Positions 10,270 to 20,110 are shown, counted from the first letter of the stretch. The stretch: DNA of 64,000 nucleotides from Schistosoma mansoni (GCF_000237925.1 NC_031496.1:24049510-24113509); one strand, 5' to 3'. Numbers and translations are program-made. Notes: generated from the sequence alone by a model not told the origin.

Positions 10270-10468
10270 CTTGTTTATTTGTAAAATCAAATTCATCTTG
10301 ACAATAAACACCAGTCCAATAACCTTTCAAATAACGTACATGTTGAATTAAGTGATCACTACATCTCAATGTAGACGACTTGGTAGACTTAAACCAGTTA
10401 TCAACATTTGTTAAATTTCTACCAGCAATTGCTAAGTTACTACTGCCAGTATCAACAAGTAATTGAAT
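10270..10468 (-). CDS. BACE-like aspartic protease, exon 2 (first catalytic Asp, flap)
   Basis: Carries the first active-site motif, LVDTGSSNLAIAG (Asp at about residue 77 of the protein), almost identical to LVDTGSSNFAVG of BACE. It is followed by the flap segment RYLKGYWTGVY, where the Tyr at about residue 117 sits where BACE has its flap Tyr. The acceptor is tttgcag before 10468 and the donor is GTATGTAA after 10270. The exon is 199 nt, entering in phase 0 and leaving in phase 1 (CAA G). The phases agree with exons 1 and 3, and no stop is present. Residues after the flap (CQDEFDFTNKQ) fit the BACE strand that leads to the interdomain region. Confidence 0.9.
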
Positions 10469-10654
10469 CTGCAAATAAATAAAACTGATAACAGTTCAGT
10501 TTTCAACGATATCAATTTACTGTCAAAAAGATCAACCTACATCAGAACCAGAACCATTGTGTACAAAGGATAATTGAATACTGAAATACCATGTTATAAT
10601 GTCAACCATCTGAAGTTTGAAGTATAAGCCATTGTATGGTATGTTGGTCAAAGT

Positions 10655-10780
10655 GAAACATGAATCTTTTAGGCGAAACTATAATTTATGGACGAACCAA
10701 TCAGATTTAAGATAATAGGTCTTGGATTTTGGCGCGAAATTCACCCACCCATTTGGCCAGAAATCGTCTTAGCATTTCAG
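10655..10780 (+). repeat. Dispersed repeat R6
   Basis: Resembles the reverse complement of 27610-27720 (gaaccaa, then gtcttggattttggcgcgaa against gtctcggattttggtgcaaa). Short and diverged. Confidence 0.45.
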
Positions 10781-11379
10781 CTGATGTCAGTTCATGATGG
10801 AAAACCGTAAATCTGATTCCTAAACCTAATCATCAACAATGAATCATAATTGTTATTCTTCAAACTGTTTTATAACCCTCATTTAGCCCTAATAAGTAGG
10901 TAAACACTCTCAAGGTCACTTTAGCGTCGCTCAAAGATCTTCCATAAGTTATAGTTTTTCCATCTTTTATGTGTCGACTTTGTATGCGGTTTTGGGTCGT
11001 CACCGATAAGAAGTTCCGAATTAGGAATTAAACTCTTTCTAGTACTTTTTGTTTTCAATGATTACCCCAGTTGATATCAGTACATGGAAAAAAATTAGAA
11101 AGTAGTGTGTTTGGAAAACAGATCAGTATTGCATCATGAAGAAAAGCGATCTAGTATCAAAAAGAACTTTCTGAATAGTCTAGATTGTAACGAAAAAGGG
11201 TAAAATGAAAACAAATTTTAGATGAGAAGTATTGGAGTTAACTGCCTTCTAGATGAGTGAGTCAAGTGATAACGATTACTTACTACTAAATACTAAAATT
11301 TTGAATGAAGTGAAAAGCATAATAATAGGATGGAATGAATATGTCACACATAAATAGAGAAGAAGAGATAGAATATTTG

Positions 11380-11715
11380 ATTGTTGAAGCCTGTAGCTGT
11401 AAATAATTCCCCAAAATCAATAGCTTTGTAAGCGTTCGATATTGGATGCTGACCACATTAGTTTAAGTGGACTTGTTTAGCTGAAGGCGCTCGATCATGC
11501 ATCCGCACCAAATCACATTACAGTACAGCGTGGGAAAAATCACCTACGATCATTAGCCAGATTAGATCAATCACTTCTCGAGATATTGATAACGCATCAA
11601 ATAGATCTTTCCAACCTCTTCGCTTCTGACTTCTGATTTTAACTGGGTGGGGCACGATTCGATTATAGGTGTTACTGGTTAATAGTTGTCAAACTACAAT
11701 ACTGGTGGTATCATC
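11380..11715 (+). repeat. Dispersed repeat R2
   Basis: ~80% like 25955-26270 (aattccccaaaatcaatagct; ctgaaggcgctcgatcatgc; ggtgttactggttaatagtt). No coding sense seen. Family not recognised. Confidence 0.65.
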
Positions 11716-12229
11716 AAGCCTATATCATAAACATATTTCTAATCCATACTCCATCTACGGGCAATCGTTTCACCTAGTAGGTAATTTTCAAAGATAATTC
11801 TAGTTCATATTCATGGCATCTTAAAGAAAACAGTTGTTAATTGACTTACATTTTCTACTTTTCATGTCCAGGTAAAGTAGTATTCAGTGATTCATTTAGA
11901 AAGAGCATAGATTTCGGAGCTAATGAAATCTGTACCTGTTAACTAACAATTTAAGAGTCAGGCATTTCAAAGAGCCAGTCCTTCTTTAACATGTTAAAGA
12001 ATCAGATGTCAACTGGTAAATATAATCTGAAGCTACATAGGATAACAAATTATTTCTTATAATTCTTGACAATCAGTACACCCTAACTGATATCAGTCTA
12101 AATAATTTTATGAAATAACAAGTTATCATAATTGTATGATGAAAAGTAAATTGTATGTAGATATGAATTTGAGATCATTGATTTAATAAAATATGAACAA
12201 TGTAAATGGATAACTGGATATCAATAAAT
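11716..12229. other. BACE-like intron sequence, nothing recognised
   Basis: AT-rich sequence with no open frame, repeat or RNA motif I can support. Confidence 0.6.
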
Positions 12230-12330
12230 AGAATACGCACTGCTGAGGAGTCCTACAATAGGACGAAACGGCCGTCCAATGCTTCCAGGTTTTTCATGGT
12301 GGTCTAGTTTCGATTGATTCATGATCTCAA
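12230..12330 (+). mobile_element. Class B SINE, 5'-truncated at the ribozyme
   Basis: Begins at acgcactgctgaggagtcc and runs to the 3' end (catggtggtctagtttcgat). Confidence 0.75.
12237..12282 (+). ncRNA. Hammerhead ribozyme, class B
   Basis: GCACTG / CTGAGGAG / GTCC(TACAATA)GGAC / GAAA / ACGGCCGT / C / CAATGC. The core is complete; one C-A mismatch in helix I. Confidence 0.78.
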
Positions 12331-12599
12331 CTATTGAAATCAAACAATTATTGGACAAAATGACAGTAGTTTCATTTAGTAAACTGATACATTAATAAAC
12401 CAGAATATTCTAAATAGAAAAATTTATAATTATACATTATTAAAATTATAATTTAATTGAGAACCTATTTATCATCCTATAGAATTATGATTTAGTTACC
12501 AAGCTTTTAATTACTGTCAGAAGTGGATTTTGTGGATATTATAGTAATTTTAATAGTTGAGATCATGAGTTAGTTGAAGCTAGATCACCATTGAAAATC

Positions 12600-12915
12600 T
12601 GGAAGCAGTGACTAGTGGAGTTCAACCAGGTCTGTTGTGAAATAATAACTCACTGAAGACATTGGTGGATGTGCCACTTAATTTCGTGGATCGGTTGAAG
12701 TTAGACATTAACATCGTTGGATACCGGTTGGCTCAGTGGTCTAGAGGTTAAGCGCTCATGCGTGAGACTGACGGGTTCTGGGTTCGAATCTCACGAGGCA
12801 GGATCGTGGATGCACACTACTGAGAAGTCCTACAATAGGACGAAACGACCATCCAGTTCTTCCAGGTTTTCCCTGGTGGTCTAGCTTCAATTGATCCATA
12901 ATCTCAACTATTAAA
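12600..12915 (+). mobile_element. Class B SINE, full length
   Basis: Leader ggaagcagtgactagtggag, then gatcggttgaagttagacat, box A ggctcagtggtctagaggtt, box B gggttcgaatctc. The ribozyme is damaged (CTGAGAAG, GAAACGACCATC). It lies just left of the first gap, with a minus class B ribozyme following directly. Confidence 0.8.
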
Positions 12916-12926
12916 ATTTTCTGGAA

Positions 12927-12972
12927 ACACTGGACGGCCGTTTCGTCCTATTATGGGACTCCTCAGCAGTGC
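12927..12972 (-). ncRNA. Hammerhead ribozyme, class B (complete)
   Basis: Minus strand: GCACTG / CTGAGGAG / GTCC(CATAATA)GGAC / GAAA / ACGGCCGT / C / CAGTGT. All core bases kept; helix I has six pairs with one wobble. It joins a plus-strand class B tail at 12980, an inverted junction. Confidence 0.85.
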
Positions 12973-13017
12973 GCATCCATCTAGCTCCAATTGACTCACG
13001 CTTTCAACTATGATAAA

Positions 13018-13217
13018 NNNNNNNNNNNNNNNNNNNNNNNNNNNNNNNNNNNNNNNNNNNNNNNNNNNNNNNNNNNNNNNNNNNNNNNNNNNNNNNNNNN
13101 NNNNNNNNNNNNNNNNNNNNNNNNNNNNNNNNNNNNNNNNNNNNNNNNNNNNNNNNNNNNNNNNNNNNNNNNNNNNNNNNNNNNNNNNNNNNNNNNNNNN
13201 NNNNNNNNNNNNNNNNN
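13018..13217. other. Assembly gap, 200 N
   Basis: Exactly 200 N, a placeholder length. The 64 bp before the gap (12954-13017) are repeated exactly after it (13221-13284). Confidence 0.97.
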
Positions 13218-13329
13218 TGGTGGGACTCCTCAGCAGTGCGCATCCATCTAGCTCCAATTGACTCACGCTTTCAACTATGATAAATACTAAATCTCCACAA
13301 AACCCCTTCTGATAATTAATATAATCATA

Positions 13330-13690
13330 TGCTCACTAGTGACTTCGAGAAGTATATCTAGGAGCTCTAGTGAGAAGCAGTGACCAGTAGAGTTCAACCA
13401 CGTCTGTTGTGAGATATCAACTCACTGAAGACAATTGGTGAATCGTTGCTCAACTTCGTGGATCAGTTGAAGTTAGACGTTAACGCCGTTGGATGCCAGC
13501 TCAGTGGTCTATCGGTTAAGGGCTTCGGCTCGAGACTGGTAGATCCTGAGTTCAAATCTCGCGAGAGCGGGTTCGTGGATGCGCACTGCTGAGGTGTCCC
13601 ACGATGGGACGAAACGGCCGTCCAGTGTTTCCAGGTTTTCCATGATGGTCTAGCTTCAATTGACTCACGCTTTCAACTATGATAAATATT
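13330..13690 (+). mobile_element. Class B SINE, full length, right of the first gap
   Basis: tcatatgctcactagtgact leader, gttgaagttagacgttaacg, box A-like gctcagtggtctatcggtta, box B gagttcaaatctc, ribozyme region, 3' end. The ribozyme reads CTGAGGTG, losing the core A9; the rest (GAAA, ACGGCCGTC, helix I GCACTG/CAGTGT) is kept. Confidence 0.82.
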
Positions 13691-13749
13691 AAAATTTCAA
13701 TGATTGATTATTTTATATCATATAAAATTTATGATTATGATATACTTAC

Positions 13750-13962
13750 TTTTTGACTTGGTTTACCAATATAAACTGTCATATAATATCCTTGTCCAGG
13801 TATACCAGATAGGTCATAAATTATATACGAAGTAAATGGAATAGAATGGGATAAAAATAAGCTTTGGGTAGTAGTAGTAGTAGTATTATTATTCAATCCA
13901 ATGACTTGATAGCATATAACAATAATAATGGAATATAATTTTAATATTAAAATTAATTTCAT
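13750..13962 (-). CDS. BACE-like aspartic protease, exon 1 (signal peptide and start of protease domain)
   Basis: First coding exon of a beta-secretase/memapsin-like A1 aspartic peptidase, a single-pass membrane protease of the secretory/endosomal route in known relatives. The ATG is at 13962. The first ~22 residues (MKLILILKLYSIIIVICYQV) are a hydrophobic signal peptide. A short Thr/Asn-rich propeptide follows, then GYYMTVYIGKPSQK, which matches the first beta-strand of BACE proteins (GYYVEMTVGSPPQ). The exon gives 71 codons and ends in phase 0 at a GTAAGTAT donor (13749 downward). The start choice rests on the signal peptide directly after the ATG. Intron 1 (10469-13749) holds SINEs and an assembly gap. 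The family assignment is by remembered motifs, not a search. Confidence 0.85.
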
Positions 13963-14049
13963 TATTTAAAAAATGTTCTCTTGGATTAATAATATGCTAT
14001 AATTATGATATTCCTGATAAAATTGTAGCCTAGTAAATAAATAATCTTT

Positions 14050-14288
14050 AAAAAAAAGAAGAAACAAGAAGAAGAAAAAAAGGAAGAAAAACGAAGGAGA
14101 AAAAAGAAAAAAACATGTTTAACTCTTAAGTACTTAGGCCTATGCTCCATTGGGAGTAACAGGCGTAAGTAAGTAAAGTAAGTAAGTAAGTAAGTACATT
14201 TGTGCACTTAGATACATATATTTATTTGATTGAAAAAAAGAAAGAAAAAAAAGAAGAGAGAAAAAAAGAAAAAAAGAAAGAAAAACAG
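14050..14288. repeat. Paired A/G-only tracts around an RTE tail
   Basis: 14050-14116 and 14234-14288 are almost purely A and G (agaagaagaaaaaaaggaag and similar), upstream of the BACE-like start codon. An RTE 3' terminus (14128-14195) lies between them. Confidence 0.8.
14128..14195 (+). mobile_element. RTE 3' terminus only
   Basis: Reads cctatgctccattgggagta then aacaggcgtaagtaag and a GTAA run, i.e. the last ~65 bp of the RTE family. It is flanked on both sides by A/G-only tracts. An extreme 5' truncation. Confidence 0.75.
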
Positions 14289-14419
14289 TCACTATTTATT
14301 TATTCCATTTTAATGCACTTTGTTTCTTATATTCATAAATAGAATTTAATAAAATAATCATTTTTTTTAAAAAGTGTAGTCTTATTCAATAATATCATTT
14401 ATTATGATTTAATATTCAG

Positions 14420-15003
14420 TCACTCAGTCAGTCACAACGTAGAACTTTGTATGTACATACACCCGGCGCCTTTGACTTAAAGATCTGATCCACAAGGCAG
14501 TAGAGCATCGTACGGAGATGAAGTTTCATGGTCAGTCAGTCATAACGTAGAACTTCGTACGTACGTACGTACATCAGTTCGAGTTGCTATACCACATTAA
14601 CACAGAGATGCAGTTGTCCATTCAAATCCCATAGTGGTAGAAGTAGTAAGAGTATAAGCAGTATTCCGAAAGATTAAGGTTTGAAGATGTTATTCAAGGA
14701 GTATAATCCAGTGAAATAAATTTGGAAAGAGAAAAAGGATAGGGACATGAATAATTCAGAAGATTAGAATTTGGGAGAACACAAAGAGTGGATGCACCTT
14801 CGCCATCGCAAACGATTTTGAGTCATGTCATTCAAGCTATCTAACCGTCGATTGCTATCATTTCGCGAATCCCGACCAGGTATTCTACACCTACCAGCAT
14901 GGCTCAGTCCAATTGTCAATGACTTCATGGATTTGCGCTACGTTTTGGTCTGGTCGCCCCTAGCTTTCTTCCAGCCTACTCCTATACCATAAAACATTGC
15001 ACG
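14420..15003 (-). mobile_element. Second LINE family, divergent subfamily, 3' end with partial duplication
   Basis: 14531-15003 is ~93% like 2740-3200 (same 3' terminus, same MIQ-type distal RT). An extra copy of the very 3' end (cagtcacaacgtagaacttt) lies at 14420-14460, separated by ~70 bp, suggesting two insertions or a partial duplication of the tail. Confidence 0.75.
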
Positions 15004-15109
15004 ATTTAATATTAGAGTTAGAGTTGAGAATTAATTTTTAAGACAAAAATTTAGTCAATATGATTTTTTTTTACAATAATAATTTGTAGTAGTAGAGAAG
15101 ATTTATAGT

Positions 15110-15235
15110 TCAGGTGGATGATTTTAATGAAGTTTTTATCCTACTTGATGTTTTTTACTGATGATGTCGTTCAGAATAACGACGAAACTTCGACAATCAA
15201 ACCATTCAACTTAGTGAACAAAACTTTATCAATGA
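15110..15235 (+). repeat. Dispersed repeat R5, plus copy with a possible hammerhead
   Basis: Homologous to the minus strand of 2188-2398 and 52175-52350 (gatgtcgttcagaa, then accattcaacttagtgaa). Contains CTGATGA / GTCGTT(CAGAAT)AACGAC / GAAA at 15162-15192, followed by CTTCGAC where class C has CGTC. Helix II pairs perfectly over six bases. The cleavage triplet is lost in this copy. Confidence 0.5.
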
Positions 15236-15239
15236 TATT

Positions 15240-15940
15240 TGTTTACAATAGAAGTTATTAATTTATATAAATAGTAGAAAGAGTATTGAAATATACATAA
15301 ATATTACTTTCATTTTGAACTGATATAAGCCGGACAACTAGTGAACCTATAGCAACTCATGTACATCTGAGTTAGTTCATATCTAATTTGGTAAAGCCCT
15401 TTTGTTAACTTATTTAACGGACAGAGTCATTCGTACAATAACAACTTATTTATACTATTATACCTTTATTATTGTTGCACTTGTATGAATATGTATGCTT
15501 GAGCATTACTTACTGCCTAACGCATATATCATTCTGCAGTAACACTTGAAGCAGCAAATAAATCTGACATAGAAAACATATGGGAAGCGAAAATTAACCT
15601 TGAATTTCAGTCGTAATATTTCATTTTGCTGGGAATTCGTTATCGCAGATGTATCCGTATCTATAATTGGTATTGATTTTTTTAAAAGAATTTTGACTTA
15701 TTAGTAGATTCCCGACGAAAACGACTCGTGAGCGCAAACCATTCAGTAGTGATAAAAGGAGTGACAACCGTTCACGTTGGGTTCATCAATTCTGTAGTGG
15801 TTGATATTCGATATTATCCTTAAACTTCGTATATTGTTCGTTTTGATAACTGTTACTAGATAACGATCTCATGGTGTATAAATCAGAAGACGAAGTGTTG
15901 ATTACGTTCATTGTTGAACCACGTACATATATCCAAAAAA
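15240..15940. other. Intergenic, nothing recognised
   Basis: Upstream of the BACE-like gene. No coding or repeat identity seen apart from the class B SINE that begins at 15945. Confidence 0.6.
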
Positions 15941-15944
15941 AATC

Positions 15945-16050
15945 GTGGATACGCACTGCTAAGGAGTCCCACAATAGGACGAAACGGCCGTCCAGTGCTT
16001 CCAGGTTTTTCATGATGCTCTAGCTTCAATGGACTCATGAATTCAACTAT
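15945..16050 (+). mobile_element. Class B SINE, 5'-truncated
   Basis: Ribozyme GCACTG / CTAAGGAG / ... / GAAA / ACGGCCGT / C / CAGTGC: helix I is perfect but the core G5 is changed to A. The 3' part follows to gactcatgaattcaac. Confidence 0.75.
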
Positions 16051-16147
16051 AAAATTATTCTAAATTATCAAATTAAACTTTAGTAATAATATTTATTTAT
16101 TGTTTCATTGTTATTATTTACATTGTATAATGTAAATTCACTTAATA

Positions 16148-16306
16148 TTACTTGTTTTAGGACTGCAACTGGTCAGTCTCTTATTGGCATATGTGCATAA
16201 TATGCGTATTGCCTCGATATAGCCTTATTTAACAAGCATTGTAAGCAAAGATGGATAGTGGCTAGCAGTGGAATCCAGGACGCGTGTTTCGTCCCATTTG
16301 GGACGA
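16148..16306 (-). mobile_element. Class A SINE, truncated within the ribozyme at the PLE border
   Basis: The tail and cleavage-site strand of the hammerhead are present, up to the helix II loop (tttcgtcccatttgggacga). The CTGACGAG strand is missing and PLE-associated sequence starts at 16308, which itself begins with an inverted copy of the SINE tail (aataaggctatatcgag). Confidence 0.75.
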
Positions 16307-16307
16307 A

Positions 16308-18360
16308 AATAAGGCTATATCGAGACAGTACGCTATACCGATGGCCAAGGTAGCGAGAGTGGTTGTACAAACTTCTTTTGGATACAAAGCTTGATATGAC
16401 TGAGTTAGAAGCGTTATCATTAGGCCCTAAGTTTTGTGATTTTAAGAAGACGGTTAATAAGATGGACGTCGAAATTCAGTTTGAAAATCTTTATACCCAA
16501 ACGGCAGAATTAGTATCTTCATCAAATGATAATGCCGAAAGTTTCAAATCAACACTAATGGACTGTTGCTTTAGATACTTAAATCATGGACATAGTTCGA
16601 AAGGAATTTTGACGAATAAACATAAGGAAGCTTTAAGAAAACTTAAAACTAATGACAATTTATTAGTCACTAAACCAGACAAAGGTTATGGGATAGTACT
16701 CATGGATAAAAACAACTATATAAATAAGATGAAAGCCCTTTTAAATGATCAAAGTAAATTTCAGAAACTAGTAGTGAAGAATGATTTGGTAGACAAGATT
16801 GAAAAGCAAATAATAGATTCGTTGAAACAAATCAAACAACAGGGTTTTATCTCAGAAAAAGTGTTCGAAATGTTAAAACCTACAGGAACGAGTACATCAA
16901 GGCTATATGGCTTGCCAAAAATACATAAAAGTGTCTTGCCCCTTCGACCCGTTTTAGATATGAATAACTCAGCCTACCACACTATAGCAAAATGGTTGGT
17001 GCAAATTCTCAAACCACTATACAAGGAAATTGTTAAACATAGTGTCAAAGTTTCCTTTGAATTTGTCAATAATATAAAAAATCTATCGCTCAGGTATAAA
17101 TTTATGATATCATTAGATGTATCGTCCCTATTCACCAACATTCCTCTACTTGAAACGGTAGATTTTATTTGCAATGAATTAACAGAGAGGAATTTAGAAA
17201 CGGTAATTCCCGTATCCGCAATAAAACAGCTAATTCTTGGATGCACAATGAATGTTCAATTCCGATTTGAAAATGAGTATTCAGACAATTGGATGGGGTA
17301 GCCATGGGGTCACCGTTGGGCCCTCTACTGGCAGACGTTTTTCTGGCAAAACTAGAAAATGGTCCACTCAAAGACACAATTAGCCATCTAACATCTTATT
17401 GTCGCTATATAGATGATACCTTCATAGTATTAGAAAAAGAACATGAAAAGGAGAACATCCTTAATATATTTAATAACATCCACCCATCAATTACTTTTAC
17501 GCTAGAAGAAGAACAGAATGGCAGTATATCGTTTCTAGATGTCCAACTAACCAGAAGAGTAGATGGAACATTAAAAAGAGGGTTACATAGAAAATCTACA
17601 GTTGGACAATACACTCATTTCTATTGCGCAGTACCAATGAAATACAAAAGAAACTTAATAAAGATCCTGACTCATCGTGTTAGAATGATTTGCTCTGATG
17701 ACATTATTTTAGATGAATTGGTTAATATTCGAAACTTGCTTAGTAAAAATGGGTACCCAATGAAATTCATCGACAAACACATGATGGAGACGAAAAGAAA
17801 GACAAGGATACTTACCGTTCCGAAGAAGGTATTGTTCGTAAAATTACAATTCCTAAATGATGCTACGAAAGAAACTGTGACACAGAGGTTAAGAAAGGTA
17901 GTACAGAAAACATTTAATGCAGCCAGACTGAGTACCGTCTTCTACAACTGACCCACAATAAGAACTGTTAATAAAGACAGATTGCCTGAATTCGCCACAT
18001 CTATGTGTATTTACCAATTCAACTGCTCCTGTGGAGCCAGTTATATAGGGCGTACAATTCGGCAAGTTCGCCAACGAATAACAGAACACCATCCGTCGTG
18101 GTTGACCAAAGGACAGGTAAAGGGGATTAAGAGTTCTATTCTTGCTCACTTGGTGGACACAGGTCATCAGGTTGAACTGAATAAACCTTTTAAGGTTATC
18201 TACCATATTCCATCAAATTTGCCACATGGTTTACGAGCTCATCTATTACACATAGCTGAAGCCATCACAATTCATATTCACAAACCTAACCTTTGCATCC
18301 AAAAGAAGTTTGTACAACCACTCTCGCTACCTTGGCCATTGGTATAGCGGAGTTTGTAGC
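16308..18360 (+). mobile_element. Penelope-like element (RT + GIY-YIG), broken
   Basis: Encodes a PLE reverse transcriptase (LLVTKPDKGYGIVLMDKNNY; SRLYGLPKIHK; FMISLDVSSLFTNIPL; MGSPLGPLLADVFLAKLE; RYIDDTFIV; ISFLDVQLTR), then a GIY-YIG endonuclease with its Cys pair (YQFNCSCGASYIGRT). The reading is interrupted about twice and the 5' part is truncated, but identity to the family looks high, so it is fairly young. 16331-16384 is an inverted copy of the element's 3' end (18300-18353). Both ends abut class A hammerhead repeats in the same orientation. Confidence 0.9.
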
Positions 18361-18371
18361 ATAATTTCGGT

Positions 18372-18512
18372 AAACAATTATCTTATTCACAAGCATGGTA
18401 AGCAGAGATGGATAGTGGCTAGCAGTGGAATCCAGGACGCGCGTTTCGTCCTATTTGGGACTCGTCAGCTAGATGTACCTGCATCTCAGAGTTGATGTTC
18501 ACTCTGGGACTC
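18372..18512 (-). mobile_element. Class A SINE right of the PLE
   Basis: Shares ttattcacaagcatggtaag onward with the copy left of the PLE, so the PLE is framed by direct repeats of SINE sequence. Ends at a contig-end fold-back next to the second gap. Confidence 0.75.
18430..18474 (-). ncRNA. Hammerhead ribozyme, class A (complete)
   Basis: Minus strand: ATCTAG / CTGACGAG / GTCC(CAAATA)GGAC / GAAA / ACGCGCGT / C / CTGGAT. Helix I pairs fully with one wobble; all core bases are present. Orientation is opposite to the PLE frame. Confidence 0.88.
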
Positions 18513-18534
18513 CACTGCTAGCCACTATCCATCT

Positions 18535-18734
18535 NNNNNNNNNNNNNNNNNNNNNNNNNNNNNNNNNNNNNNNNNNNNNNNNNNNNNNNNNNNNNNNNNN
18601 NNNNNNNNNNNNNNNNNNNNNNNNNNNNNNNNNNNNNNNNNNNNNNNNNNNNNNNNNNNNNNNNNNNNNNNNNNNNNNNNNNNNNNNNNNNNNNNNNNNN
18701 NNNNNNNNNNNNNNNNNNNNNNNNNNNNNNNNNN
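18535..18734. other. Assembly gap, 200 N
   Basis: Exactly 200 N. The contig end on the left is a fold-back: 18406-18429 and 18511-18534 are perfect inverted copies of 24 bp. Confidence 0.97.
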
Positions 18735-19215
18735 TTAACTTAATATTTCAATTACATGAAGAACAATACCATAGAAACAAGATATTTGAATCCAGCACCA
18801 TTTACGTTCATCTATTAACACACACACACACACAAATACACCGTAGTTTTGAATTACTATATCCGAATTAATCAATAAATTATGTATATACACATATACA
18901 ACAAGTAAATTGACATTAAACTAAGATAATTTTGATCGATTATGAAAATCTGTTATTATTATTAGAAATCACGTGATCATTTCACTGGATTCATGTATGT
19001 ATAAATAGAGTTGCCAAGTGAAGAAAACAAAAAAATGGTGCGATGTCTCGTTTAGTTAAGTGTATATAATTGTACACCATGTAACTAAAATACAAAAATT
19101 CTATTTGTGTGTGTGTGTAAAATAGAAAAATTTCGAATAGTAATATCGGTTATAGAAAAGTAATGCTTAATCATTCCAAATATAAATATCTATTTTAAGT
19201 AAATAAACTAATATA

Positions 19216-19475
19216 ATCTTAGTGGCTAGCAGTGGAATCCAAGACGCGCGCCACTTCGTCCTATTCGGGACTCGTCAGCTAAATGTACCTGCATCTCAGT
19301 GTTGATGTTCACTCTAGGACTCGAACCCAGTACCATTCGCTTCAAACGTCATCGCGTTATCCACTCAGCTACTGAGTCCTGGTAGCCAATATCGAGGCAA
19401 TACGCACAGTATGTACATATGCCGATAAGAGACTGACTAATCGCAGTCCTAAACATCAATGGGAAGATTTAAATA
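19216..19475. mobile_element. Class A SINE, inverted junction (body minus, tail plus)
   Basis: 19220-19388 is the ribozyme and tRNA-like head on the minus strand. At about 19388 it switches to the plus-strand tail (aatatcgaggcaatacgcac to atcaatgggaagat). The GAAA of the ribozyme is altered to GAAG with a short insertion, so it is probably inactive. Confidence 0.75.
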
Positions 19476-19514
19476 AATAATATACTTGATTGCTTATTCA
19501 GCATTTTAATAATT

Positions 19515-19690
19515 GATGTTCACTCTGGGACTCGGACCCAGTACAGTTATAAAGCTTGTGACTTCAGGCAATATCGAGGCAGTCCGCACAGGATGAATAT
19601 ATGCCAATAAGAAACTGATCAATTGCACTCTTAAATAACAATGGGAAGATATAAGTATACAACACCAAGTGAATGTTCATACCAATGTTT
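19515..19690. mobile_element. Class A SINE remnant, second inverted piece
   Basis: A minus-strand box B region (ttcactctgggactcggacc) is joined to a plus-strand tail (caatatcgaggcagtccgca) with the ribozyme and head lost. Confidence 0.6.
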
Positions 19691-19734
19691 GATACAAGTT
19701 CATACTGGTTAATAAAATAAATTAGTAAAAAAAA

Positions 19735-20110
19735 CCCTTCTGATCTATAATCATATGCTCACTAGTGACTGACTGTAAGGAATGTTTCCTTGAGTTCTAA
19801 TGGGAAGCAGTGACCAGAGGAGTTCAACCAAGTCCGTTGTAGAGATATCAAATCACTGAAGACAATTGGTGAACGTTTGCTCAACTTCGTGGATTGGTTG
19901 AAGTTAGACATTAACACCGTTGGATGCCGGCTCAGTAGTCTATAGGTTAAGCGCTATGGCGCGAGGCTGATAAGTCCTGGGTTCGAATCTCGTCGATGCG
20001 GGATCGTGGATGCGTACTGCTGAGGAGCCCCATAATAGGACGAAACGGCCGTCCAGTGTTTCCAGGTTTTCCATGATGGTCTAGCTTCAATTGACTCACG
20101 CTTTCAATTA
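19735..20110 (+). mobile_element. Class B SINE, full length
   Basis: Starts in the inter-unit sequence (ccttctgatctataatcata, tgctcactagtgactg). Leader, box A ggctcagtagtctataggtt and box B gggttcgaatctc follow. The ribozyme at 20014-20059 (GTACTG / CTGAGGAG / GAAA / ACGGCCGT / C / CAGTGT) has one helix II mismatch. Good reference copy for the family. Confidence 0.85.

Noticed and set aside
12721-12795. tRNA genes at the box A/box B pairs of class B SINEs
   Set aside because: The same sequence recurs many times with the same ribozyme downstream and no cloverleaf closes.
14440-14580. Palindromic acgtacgtacgtacgt as an origin or regulatory site
   Set aside because: It is the 3' terminus of the second LINE family, repeated at 2755-2775.
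16974-17614. Minus-strand ORFs at 17 kb
   Set aside because: Antisense shadows of the PLE reverse transcriptase.
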